The notes beneath the pieces are model-generated. The model saw only the letters and a list, made by a program, of their open reading frames with translations. It ran no database searches and was not told the origin of the DNA. Below are positions 1-9,109 of a stretch of DNA of 64,000 nt, in pieces. This DNA comes from Emiliania huxleyi CCMP1516 (taxonomy: Eukaryota > Haptophyta > Isochrysidales > Noelaerhabdaceae). Made by a program: the position numbers and the translations under genes. The DNA is taken from positions 48,844 to 112,843 of the forward strand of contig NW_005200378.1 of the NCBI RefSeq assembly GCF_000372725.1. Reading direction: 5' to 3'. Numbering within the stretch: position 1 is the stretch's first letter; the number at the start of each line of letters is the position of its first letter.

Positions 1-111
1 GCGACTTTCTGAAAATCAGTCTAGACTCTACCGCGGTGCGCTCTGCGCACATTAGGTGCCAACTGTTACTAATTAGCCAAATTACGCTTCATCACCAAAC
101 CCCACCCAAAA

Positions 112-2028
112 TCACCGTAACAGCGCCGCGTCCCTCTCGTTGATCAGCACCGGCTCGGGGATGTTGTGCTGTTGCAGGATCTCCGCCTCCGCGCCGCGCG
201 CCTGCGCAGTGTCGAGGACGAGCACGCGGCTCTCCTCGAGGTCGAAGCGGAGCGAGCGCTGGCGGCAGGCGCGGACGAGCTGCGCCAGCTGCGCGAGGCA
301 GAGGATGGGGACGCCGTTGAGCGCCCGCACCATCGAGTTTGCGAGCAGCGCGCTGTCGTAGCCACGCACGCACTCGTGGCCGAGCAGCTGCGAGAGGAGG
401 ACCACCTTTCGGGCGAGGCGGAGCGGCTGGAGAGTCGCGCCCCTCGCGGATGGCGAGCACCAGAGCAGGGAAGGGGGAGGGGGGCGTGACCCGCCTGCTC
501 GCCGCGCTGCGCTTTGGAGCCGTTGAGCGCCTTGGCGACGAGGGAGACGGGCGCCCGCCGCTCCCACGCCTTTCCCCACTCGTGCTGCAGGTAGGGCTGC
601 GAGAGCGCAGTGAAGACGGCGCCGCCGCAGACGACGTACGAGGGACGCTCCTCGTGCAGGTGCAGCGGCACCAGCGGGTGGTGGCAGCCGAGCGGCAGCC
701 GCACCTGCCGCTCGGCGCCGCCCCGCAGCACGTGCGCGGCGATCGAGTCGCCCACAAAGTGGCGGAGCAGCAGCGCGTCGAACGAGACGCGCTGCGAGCG
801 GCACGAGGCGCCGCCGCGAACCTCGGCCGCTGGCTCGAACGGGACGGTGCCGTCGTCGGCGATCGGCTGCCCTCCGAGGCGGAGCACCACGTCTCCCTCG
901 CGGAGCACGCCGCTCGCAGCGCCGGTGGGGTACACCTCGCCGACGTACACGCCCGACCGCCCCTCCCCCAGCTTGAGGTGCGAGCGCAGCGCCGGGCTCT
1001 CCACCGGCTGCCACGAGAAGCCGAGCGAGCACCAGCGCGTGTACTCTCCGTGCGAGCGGAGGTCGTCGAGGAAGCGGGCCACCACCGCGGCCGGGATCAG
1101 GTAGCCGATGTTCTCCGCGTCGTCCAGCGTCTCAAACGCGATGCCGACGCAGCGCCCCGCCTTGAGTGCGGGCCCGCCCGAGTTGCCTGCGACGGCGGCG
1201 TGCCCGGCTGAGCGCCGCCGTCCGCGCGGGACAGGAAGGGCACGCCACCTCTCGGGCCATCTCGGGCCGTCTCGCGCCCCTCGAGGGAATCTCGGAAGAG
1301 CGGCGGGGGGAGAGGACGGGCACGCCTGCGTTGATCGCCGCGTCGATCTGCAGCGTGAGGAAGCGCTCGCTCGAGTGCGAGTACGCCTGCACGTCGACAC
1401 GAGAGACGACGCCGACCGTCACGCTCAGGTTGTCCCCTCCGGTGGGGTAGCCGACCACCGTGACCGGGTCTTGGAGCCGCGCCGTGTGCCCGAGCTGCAG
1501 CGGCTCCGGGAGGTCGTCGTAAAAGGCCGGGTCCTCCACCACCAGGACGGCCACGTCGCACTCGTGGCCGATGTGCAGCACCTTGGCCACGTGCTTGACT
1601 GGCGAGCCGTGCTTGCGAACGCGCACGGTGACGCTGTGCGCGACGCTGTGCGCGTTCGTGAGGATGATGATGCCCCTGGCCGGGAAGATTTGCTCATCGC
1701 GCAAGATGAAGCCGGAGCTGGTGGATTCCTGCTGCCTCTTCATCTGCCAGGGTTGCGCAAAGTTTGGACGCACTGAGGTGCAGTACACCTTGAGCACGCA
1801 CGAGAGCGCTGTGCCGGTCTCCTGCGGCCGGGCCGTGGCGGCCGCGGCGTCGTCGTCCGACTCCTCCTGAGCCGCGGTCGCGGACAGACTCGCGCTCGCA
1901 GCGCTCGCAGCACACGCCTTGCCAGGCCCGCCTTTGCTTCGTGAGCCCGCGGCGCGGCCCTGGCTCTGCTCCGACCTCGCGCTGGAGCGAGTGCGCGCGC
2001 TCGCTCGCTCTCTCTTGCGCGGAGGCAT
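112..2028 (-). CDS. DEG-type (DegP/HtrA) serine protease with PDZ domain, 3 exons
   Basis: Trypsin-fold Deg protease, most like the plant DEG9/DEG10 group, predicted 569 aa. Exons are 2028-1326, 1186-495 and 426-112. The catalytic triad is visible: His127 in TNAHSV, Asp158 in GHECDVAV and Ser237 in GNSGGPA. A PDZ region follows (GVYVGEVYPTGAA...LREGDVVL), then the C-terminal Deg domain ending in LQQHNIPEPVLINE. The first 70 residues are basic/Ser-rich and then acidic, without a signal peptide, which would fit a nuclear or nucleolar location as in plant DEG9 (inference). Both introns (139 and 68 bp) begin with GC: the codon for Gly235 is split G|GC so that the NSGGP motif is restored only with a GC donor. 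Length is close to the plant proteins as I remember them. The 5' flank holds a 118-bp repeat shared with the SKIP gene, and a TATATAT run sits just before the start. Confidence 0.88.
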
Positions 2029-2080
2029 ATATATCTGTCACCACGACCACTCCGCGGGCCAGAGAGAAGCGATGCACCAA

Positions 2081-2198
2081 GGGGACCCCAGCGCCAGCAT
2101 CATCCGTGGAGGTACAAGTGTTCGAAGAGAGAGTGGACCTGAGCAACGATATGACTTGGCGGCAAATGATCGCAGTGGGCGTCAGAAGAGTCGTCCTC
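2081..2198. repeat. 118-bp dispersed repeat upstream of the DEG gene (copy 1)
   Basis: A 118-bp block running from GGGGACCCCAGCGCC to AGAGTCGTCCTC. It matches 49005-49122 in the same orientation with only about four or five differences. Both copies lie a short way upstream of the start codon of a minus-strand gene: 53 bp before DEG here, 105 bp before SKIP at the other copy. It could be a mobile repeat or a shared regulatory segment. It can be read as protein in one frame, but the differences do not look codon-selected. Confidence 0.8.
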
Positions 2199-3415
2199 GC
2201 GCGAGCGGTCTCGGGCACCGCACCCGTGCTGCCACAAAGCACAATGTGCTGCCACAAAGCACCACTAGCGATTTCGCGCGGAGGGCGTAGTGAAGTGCTG
2301 GGGCGCTCACTGTGTGTTATTCGGGTGGGGATCCATCAGTGGTAAGCGGCTTTAGTCACAGATCCAAGCTCAGACGTCACACCAACTCTGGGGGGAGGCG
2401 GGGGCCCCCGGAGGCACCGTGCGCCGCGCCGCAGTGCGGAAACGGGGCCCCGGCTCCGCTAGTCTCAGCTAGCACCAACTTCCCGATTCAGCTAGGTTAA
2501 TCAGAGGGCAGATTTGGAGAGATCTCGAGGAGTACACACAGATAGACCCTCCAATCATGAGAAACCTCCAACCTGATCGGTCGTACTGACCGCCGACAGA
2601 TCACTCCAGACAGCAGACAGGCCGACGTCTGCACGCGGCCGGCCGGGCGAGAGGCTTGACACGATCCGACCCTGCGACCCTGACGCTGCTGCTCTAGCTA
2701 TCAGACATGCACTGCTGACTGCTGCCACAATGTGTGACCTGTGCTGGCCCACTTGGCGGCCTTCCCGGTCAGTGGTGAGGCGCAGTTCAGAGCTGTCGAT
2801 GGCGCGATGCCGCACTGGTCCCACATTGGTGACACGAGACCACCACGTTTGCCGGTCCAAGGGAGAGGCACTGGCGCTGTCCTGAGAAAGTGCATGGTCC
2901 CTCTTGACTGCCCATGCGCGCGAGGCTGTGTAGGCATAGCCTCGAGAGTGCCAGCAGCCAGTCGCCGAGGCAGTTTGTGACGCGCATTGCGTCAGAAGCG
3001 TGCACGCGCTGGAAGGACCCTATTCCTACTGGCCGTACGATCAGGTCGTCACGGAATGGTGGATACTAAGGCCGCGAGCTATGCAGGTGGTCAATTGTGC
3101 AGCAGGGCACGGTCAGCAGCGCCGACAGGCTGTCGCAAGGCGTGATAGCATGGCCGCAAGTACGGCGACTTCCTTTGAAAACAAGTAAAAATCGCGCAAA
3201 AAAAGAAAAAAAAGTCCCAGGGAGATGATGGAGAGGGGGGACGAAACTGCTCGATCTACCCTCTGGGGTCCCTCAGCAGCGTGCACCTCGATCCTGTACC
3301 GTGTTTGTTAGGACCCCCCCCCAGGAACACACCAGTGAGGGAGGGCGAGACGATCGAGGGGTCCCGTACCATGCGGAATCGACCCTATCCAGTGCTCAAG
3401 TGCTCAACAAGAACT
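2199..3415. other. Intergenic DNA, no gene seen
   Basis: No convincing coding frame. There is a short perfect direct repeat, GTGCTGCCACAAAGCAC, given twice around 2226-2263. The rest is unique-looking, moderately GC sequence with an A-rich stretch near 3195-3215. Confidence 0.5.
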
Positions 3416-3615
3416 TGGAGCACTTTGAGTGCAGTCATTAGCCTCACATCCAGGGCCGGGGGGCTAAGAAGCACACCCAGCGGGCCGGATGATCGGGATC
3501 GGGAAGAACCCTTTTTTTTCCGCGTCGCCCATAAAAAGAAAGAAAGAAAACAGACAACCCACAAGGGAGGGATGGGAGGACGGCACGCCGCCACCACACA
3601 GCCACATGGATTTTA
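3416..3615. repeat. Dispersed repeat with GAAAGAAAGAAAACAGACAACCC core (copy 1)
   Basis: Begins with GGAGCACTTTGAGTGCAG and TCATTAGCCTCACATCCAGG, which recur at 37969-38002. It ends with GAAAGAAAGAAAACAGAC, AACCCACAAGGGAGGGATGG and a GGACGGCACGCCGCCACCAC tail. The tail and core recur inverted at 50565-50645, and shorter core copies occur near 37690, 37800, 37905, 38085 and 41910. The shared order of blocks suggests one element family with variably truncated copies. Confidence 0.7.
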
Positions 3616-3689
3616 AGTACCCAAAATCGCCCCGCGCAGCGCGACTCGGATTTTCTTTATCAGACAGACAGACAAAATAACCTCCAACC

Positions 3690-4010
3690 CCCTCAGTCTC
3701 TAAAATAAAATATTCTTAGCTTCAAGCCCCCCTCCGAGACTAGGGACAGTCACCATCCGTACACAGGAGAGATGGGAGTGCGCCTCGCCCCCACTTGCCC
3801 TGACTACACAGGATAGCATGCCCCGATAACGGCGACACATAGTGGGGGACACTGCGCAAGGAGGGGGTGCGAAGGCTCATTGGGGTACTAGGTGGGACCA
3901 TGAGGGGGGGTGGGCGGGGTCCTGTGGGGGTGAAATGTTGCGCGGCGAATTCGAACCTACCCCCTCGCCGCGCCGATCCTCACGCGGAGGGAATCAGTTA
4001 GAATTCTTTA
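3690..4010. repeat. SINE-like dispersed repeat (copy 1)
   Basis: Shares long blocks with 49698-49996: the start AATAAAATATTCTTA, then TTCAAGCCCCCCTCCGAGAC, GGCGACACATAG, GGTCCTGTGGGGGTGAAATG, and the end CGCCGCGCCGATCCTCACGC. A third, inverted and more diverged partial copy ends the window near 63885-63965. On the minus strand it contains GGTTCGAAT, which resembles a pol III B box, so a tRNA-derived SINE is possible but not shown. Confidence 0.65.
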
Positions 4011-4244
4011 TCCAAGTTAGTGTGAGTGCGCGCCAGTCCCGTGCCCAGTGTTGTGCGAGGGAGTTTGGTTGTAAAATTGTTTAAATTCTTTATCCAAGGG
4101 AGGCCTTTGCTTGGCCGATCGGTCGTCGGCTATCCGTGCTTGCTGTGCCCCTGCGTGGTGTGTTTCAAGTTCTTACAACCCAAGGTGATAGAGGGCCAAA
4201 AGATCGATTGCGCTCTTGCCGATCCGCACCTACCTAGGCTCTTG

Positions 4245-4490
4245 GGTATGTATGTATGTAGGAAGGTTAAGAACAGTCAGGCTCGGACTGGACACCAACG
4301 CGGTATGGGTGGACGCACGCAAGACAGATGATGACGACACGCACGAGCGACACCACAGACACAAACAAGCTCACAAGACACACAGCCAGCGTGGCTGCCA
4401 CACATCCTGAGTGGGCGTACACGTCACTCAGGCCACGTCCCCCCTGTCGCCCCCCCCAGCACTCCAAGGTGCCAAGAGACAAACAACAGC
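4245..4490. repeat. Dispersed repeat with GTAGGTAGG/AAGGTGAAGAACAG start (copy 1)
   Basis: About 245 bp closely matching 28782-29022: GGCTCGGACTGGACACCAAC, GATGATGACGACACGCACGA, CACAAGACACACAGCCAGC and CCCCCCAGCACTCCAAGGTG occur in the same order. A shorter piece (GTAGGTAGGTAG plus AAGGTGAAGAACAGCCAGGC) recurs near 41975-42026. No ORF is conserved between copies. Confidence 0.7.
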
Positions 4491-4576
4491 TTGGCGCGCC
4501 CCAGCTCTTCACAACGACCTGGTTATCCGGCTCCTTGCGTGGCCGAATCGGCTTGGCCGATCGGTAGCCGGCCGCG

Positions 4577-5077
4577 ATGGACGAGGAGGCGCTGACACCC
4601 AGCCCAGAGGCCCTCGAAAAGGGCAGATCTGGCGAGCCCTACGAGATGCCCGCCCAGGACCGTGCGCTCATGCTCGTCCTGGCCATTGCAGCGCTCGTGA
4701 TGCCAGTCTTTGGCGTTCTCAGTGTCACGCAGACAGACTGCGACGCCATCATGCGCTCGTTCTCCGCGTTCATGATCACCTTTGGCCTCGTCCAAGTCGT
4801 AAAGTCGTTCCTGGCTTTCGTGTTCAAGGTGCCCTTTGAGCCAAGCAAGCAGCAAAAGAACTTGCCGACGAAATGCGTGAGCGCGCTCGGCCTGCTCTCC
4901 ATCGCTATGGCCGTCTGGGGCGTGGCTATCACTGCGCCCAGAGTGGGAGAGCTGCCCAGTGACGAGTGCTCCGCAATGTACTTCTACACCGCGTTCATCA
5001 CAGCAGCAGCGAATCTCGCCATTCCTCTCGCTATAGCCATCGGCTTCTGTGTTGCGATGGCCCTGCGCAAGACCTGA
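4577..5077 (+). CDS. Small four-helix membrane protein, unknown function
   Basis: Intronless ORF of 166 aa starting at an ATG. After a hydrophilic N-terminus (about 25 aa) there are four hydrophobic segments: roughly residues 29-49 (LMLVLAIAALVMPVFGVL), 60-82 (FSAFMITFGLVQVVKSFLAF), 100-120 (ALGLLSIAMAVWGVAIT) and 135-160 (YFYTAFITAAANLAIPLAIAI). Two cysteines flank loops (Cys near 54 and 128). I do not recognise the family; the layout recalls small tetraspan or MARVEL-like proteins but no signature is present. The codon bias matches the neighbouring genes. The immediate 5' flank contains a dispersed repeat. Confidence 0.7.
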   Translation: MDEEALTPSPEALEKGRSGEPYEMPAQDRALMLVLAIAALVMPVFGVLSVTQTDCDAIMRSFSAFMITFGLVQVVKSFLAFVFKVPFEPSKQQKNLPTKCVSALGLLSIAMAVWGVAITAPRVGELPSDECSAMYFYTAFITAAANLAIPLAIAIGFCVAMALRKT

Positions 5078-5475
5078 GTCGGTGTGCGTGTGCCGTTCCG
5101 ACTCAGCGCCCGGTGCACTAGATGTGGTAGTTCTAGCTAGTTTATAGATCGTTTGAGGCGAGGGGGAGACTAAAAAGGGAGGCCAACTCCGTGGCGTTGG
5201 CCCACCCCGCGCCCGCCGCGCGCGTGCAGCGGTTGGCCAAAACCGAAAACGCAAAAGCCGGATCTAGCCCGGATCTCGTGCCCCAGCCGGGAAGAACGAG
5301 AGAGCACTGCCACCCCACCACCTCAGTGCCCCCCCGATCCTAGTCAGCGCGGCGAGACGTGTGTACCCCTTCATGACCACCAGCCTGCCCGCCTCCGCGG
5401 TGGCCACACGACCGCGGCCTCGTCGCGGCCCTCGTTCGTCCCACTGGCTGTTGGCCCGTCCCTGCGTTGCCTGCG
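5078..5475. other. Intergenic DNA
   Basis: 3' flank of the membrane-protein gene. It contains GC-rich, pyrimidine-biased sequence; no gene or repeat recognised. Confidence 0.5.
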
Positions 5476-6303
5476 TTATCCCTCCTCCTCCGCGACTCCC
5501 TCAAGGCCGGCCGGGCCTCCTTCCACCCAGTGAAGAGCTTCCTCAGCCACTCGATGTTGTTCCTCCCTCTTCATTATGCGCGCCGTAGCCTCATCATTGA
5601 GCTGGATCCACCTCTGCACCGCTCCCGTCGCCGCCTCGGCCACGACTTGCAAGTTCCTCGTGACCCCGGCGCCAAGGTCCCTCCGACTCTTCTCCGAGAG
5701 ATCATCTACCAGCGCCGGCAACACCCCCCCGACGGCTGGTGCTAGTGCATCGTACCCGTCCTCATCCAGCACCCTATAGCGTGAGCCCTTCAGCGCAGCG
5801 ACATGCGCCATCCTCAGCGTCTTCAGCGTATCCTTGGAGTCGGGTGCCGCCTGGGCTACTTTGCTGATCGCCGTCCCCGTTTGCGCTCGCGCTACTCTGA
5901 GGAACCATCTGGCCTGCTCCCTATTCCCCAGGCAGGCGCCGCTTAGCGAGTGCGCCATCGTCGCTCTAGGCGGGTTCTCATCTTCCTCGGTCCATTGCTG
6001 TGCGGCTTTCCGCACGATCGGACACAGCGGGTCTCGCTTTAGTGCCGCCCTCCTCGCCGCGTCCCTCGCGGCCTTACAGACGAGGCAGCCCCTGAGTTCG
6101 CTCCTCGTGGCGGCGCCCGGGGTCTCTCTCCCCGCCTCTCCCCGCATGATCCTCTCGTGGTGCGCTCCGTGTGGCACCCCCGCCTGCTGCCGCACCCGCG
6201 CTCCCATGACGGTCTTTGTCACCACGTTATGATCATCCACAGGTACTGCTGGTAGAGTCCTACTGGTTTTAAGAATTTCATGTGCTTGCGCGCGTACGCA
6301 CAT
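5476..6303 (-). CDS. Unknown protein, 275 aa
   Basis: Open frame on the minus strand; the first in-frame ATG is at 6303. The product is mixed and mostly helical, with an acidic/basic pattern that looks like a folded protein: one CxxC-type element (GCLVCKAARD), several Ala/Arg-rich helices, and a hydrophilic C-terminus ending in VAEEEG. No membrane segment or signal peptide is seen and I do not recognise a family. It could be an exon of a longer gene or element-encoded. Confidence rests only on its length, its amino-acid balance and the poor quality of the competing frames. Confidence 0.45.
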   Translation of the reverse strand: MCVRAQAHEILKTSRTLPAVPVDDHNVVTKTVMGARVRQQAGVPHGAHHERIMRGEAGRETPGAATRSELRGCLVCKAARDAARRAALKRDPLCPIVRKAAQQWTEEDENPPRATMAHSLSGACLGNREQARWFLRVARAQTGTAISKVAQAAPDSKDTLKTLRMAHVAALKGSRYRVLDEDGYDALAPAVGGVLPALVDDLSEKSRRDLGAGVTRNLQVVAEAATGAVQRWIQLNDEATARIMKREEQHRVAEEALHWVEGGPAGLEGVAEEEG

Positions 6304-7429
6304 GGGGCGCACGACGGATCAGTCTGCGCCTGTGGACTGAGCCGCACCACACGGTGGGAGCGCTGGCTGTGCACGGCACATGGGGTCGGTCGACGGTCGG
6401 TGTGACGTGTGTGCGCGTGCGCGAGAGAGAGATGTGGTGTGTTTGACTCGCTCGGTGCCGCGAGCGAGAGGGGAGGGCGAGACGCCGCGCTGGGTATTAA
6501 TCAGAGTGTTAGTCAAATAATCCTCGCACACCACGACTCGCGCATACACCACGACTCGACCCACAGGGAGAGTGCGTGCGCTGCGACGGACCCAGCCAGC
6601 ACCGGCAGTGCGGACACAGTGCGAGTTGCGATGACTACCGACGCACAAGCACATCACGCGACGTAGTCTGCAACACCGCGCGGCTGGACATCACACACTT
6701 CACCGGTAGGACTCACTGGGTCGGACACGCGCGCCGTGCAGCGGCAACCGAAGATACCGAGAAGCCCGCCCGAAGCTCCGAACCATGTGCTGTGGTCGCT
6801 GCCACGCCAACCGCGCGGCCGGCCCGGGCGCAAGCCGTGACGACTGATCGCGGCGGCAGCGCCGCGCGCCCTCGTGCCGCGGTGCGCGCCGCTCGCGCCG
6901 CGCCAAGGGAGGTCTTCAGCCTGCGGCGCGCTCACCCGCAGCGCTGCCGGGCGTGCCCATAAAAATGCGCCGCCTCTGGACGTCTCTGCCGCCTCCAAGG
7001 CGACCGACGCCACGAGTGATATGCGCGACGCCACCGTGAGACGTCTGGACGGCTCGCTGCGACCTCAAGGCCAGCCTCGCCGCCCGCCGTGAGCGCCAAA
7101 AAAGCGTCAACCGCGCAACCGCGCAACCGAGAGAGAGCCGCCGAGACGCTTCAGCGATCCGCCAGGAGCCGGGCCGAGGCCTGTCCGAAGCCGCATGCCG
7201 CTCGAGTCGGTCGCCTGGAGCACCCTGGGAGGCGCCCGTCGAAGCCACAGGGGCTGTGCTGGCGGCGCGGATCAGCCCCCCCACTCGTATTGTTCTCCCT
7301 GGCGTGCGCGAGTCGCTCGTCCTAGGGAGCGAACTAGTGCGAGTCACTAGTGTACTCGAATGCAAGCGAAGGGTAGCTCTCGTCTGCTGCTGCTGCTGCT
7401 GCTGTTGCTCTCGCTACTGCTGTTGCTAT
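6304..7429. other. Gene-poor region
   Basis: No supportable gene. Open frames here are short, Arg/Ala/Ser-rich and lack family resemblance. A CTG/TTG trinucleotide run (CTGCTGCTGCTGCTGCTGTTG) sits at about 7388-7440, next to the foldback element. Confidence 0.5.
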
Positions 7430-8625
7430 TGAAGCTGAGGGCCCAACTTCAGAATCGTGCTTTTTGGGTTGGGTTGGGTTGTTGGCCCGGGTTGGGTTGG
7501 TCCGTGAGGTTGGGTCGTCGGCGCGAATGGTGAGGTCTCGACCGCCGCCGCTCACGCCAGCGGACGGCCACCATCGGTGTTTTTGGCTTCGCCACCGTCC
7601 AAAGCGTGCGCCATGCGCTCGCCGGCATCGAGCGAGCAACGTGATCGACCGAGCGGCTTGCTGTGTGGTCGCCTTCTTGTGGCTCTCGTCGAGAGCGTTT
7701 TGCGTCCCGGCGGGTGGGAGAATGTGTGTCGTTGATGTGTCACTGTGTGCGTCACATCGATGTGGATAACAAGCACGGTCGATCCGTCAAAGCGATACAC
7801 TCGTTCCTATCACGCTGGAAGGCTTGCATGGAGCTCTGCGCCGGCACACAGAAGAGCCGTGCGGCAAGAGAAGAGCTCGATGGGGAGCGAGAACCGTCAG
7901 ATTTTCAGGTGTAACCTGAAGTCCGTCGCGATGCACTCAATCCCTCCCGAGCGAAAGCCTGTGGCTCTCTCGAACTCGTCGATATATTGCGGATAAACTG
8001 CTCTTCCCGCATAGCTTGCAGAGTCAGAGGCGCAGAAAGGCTGCGAGTGCTCGACGAGTCTTGCGAGCTGCGCGGTCAAACCTGGGGGGAACTGACCGCA
8101 TCAAGGCGGACTTCCGAAACCTGGGTGAGCACCTCTGACGGTTCTCGCTCCCCATCGAGCTCTTCTCTTGCCGCACGGCTCTTGCTGTGTGCCGGCACAG
8201 AGCTCCGTGCCAGCCTTCCAGCGTGATAGGAACGAGTGCATCGCTTCGACGGATCGACCGTGCTTGTTATCAAGACCGATGTGACGCACACAGTGACACA
8301 TCAGACGACACATATTCTCCCACCCGCCGGGACGCAAAACGCTCTCGACGAGAGTCACAAGAAGGCGTCCACACAGCAAGCCGCTCGGTCGATCACGTTG
8401 CTCGCTCGATGCCGGCGAGCGCATGGCGCACGCCTTGGACGGTGGCGAAGCCAAAAACACCGATGGTGGCCGTCCGCTGGCGTGAGCGGCGGCGGTCGAG
8501 ACCTCACCATTCGCGCCGACGACCCAACTCACGCCGGACCAACCCAACCCGGGCCAACAACCCAACCCAACACGAAACAACCCAACTCAAAGCACGATTC
8601 TGAAGTTGGGCCCTCAAGCTGCTGT
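7430..8625. mobile_element. Large foldback (inverted-repeat) element, about 1.2 kb
   Basis: Two long inverted arms: about 7430-7960 and about 8085-8625. The outer about 480 bp of each are nearly identical (for example GGGCCCAACTTCAGAATCGT at 7439 is found inverted at 8605-8624). The inner parts are more diverged, leaving a loop of about 130 bp. The arms contain GGGTTGGGTTGG-type G-rich runs. No arm encodes a credible protein. Either a foldback/MITE transposon or a locus able to give a long hairpin RNA. Confidence 0.85.
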
Positions 8626-9109
8626 CTAGTCGCTACGCAATTGTCGCTGTCTGTTAGCTACGGTTGCTGTGCTAACGTGCGCATCGTGTTCACGCACACC
8701 GCACCACTTTCCGCCCGGAAGGATAGGAGTGGTGCATTCGGGTGCGCATCGTGTTCACGCACGTGTGTGTGCTACCGCAGAGTGGCCTGGAGGCGACAGA
8801 TTGCTTCGTAGAAGCGCTCCTATGCCTTATCCCCGGGAGGTGTCGCAGCGTGCGAGCGGTCGTCGTCGCTCCGAGCTGGCCAAGCGTATTGGCGGGTCGC
8901 CTCACGCTTGACCTGCTGGAGTACCGTTCGCACGCCGCCCCGGGGTGGCGGGGTGGTGGTCCCTGCGAGACCACCCGACGCCGTGACTCACGGGAGGGGC
9001 AGCCAAGCCCTCCACGTGCTCCACGACGCCACCCGCCTACTAGCGTTTCGTGTGAGCTACGGGCGGCGTGCAGGCTCGCTGAGTGAGCGCATCTCGCTGA
9101 GGCAGCTGT
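8626..9109. other. Spacer between foldback and satellite
   Basis: Contains a perfect direct repeat GTGCGCATCGTGTTCACGCA at about 8678 and 8742, spaced 64 bp. No gene seen. Confidence 0.5.

Noticed and set aside
3930-3990. tRNA gene
   Set aside because: A B-box-like GGTTCGAAT is present on the minus strand but no cloverleaf or acceptor stem could be folded; treated as a SINE-like repeat.
7460-8600. Telomeric repeat because of GGGTTGGGTTGG
   Set aside because: Only short, irregular runs inside the foldback arms, in both orientations; not a tandem telomere array.
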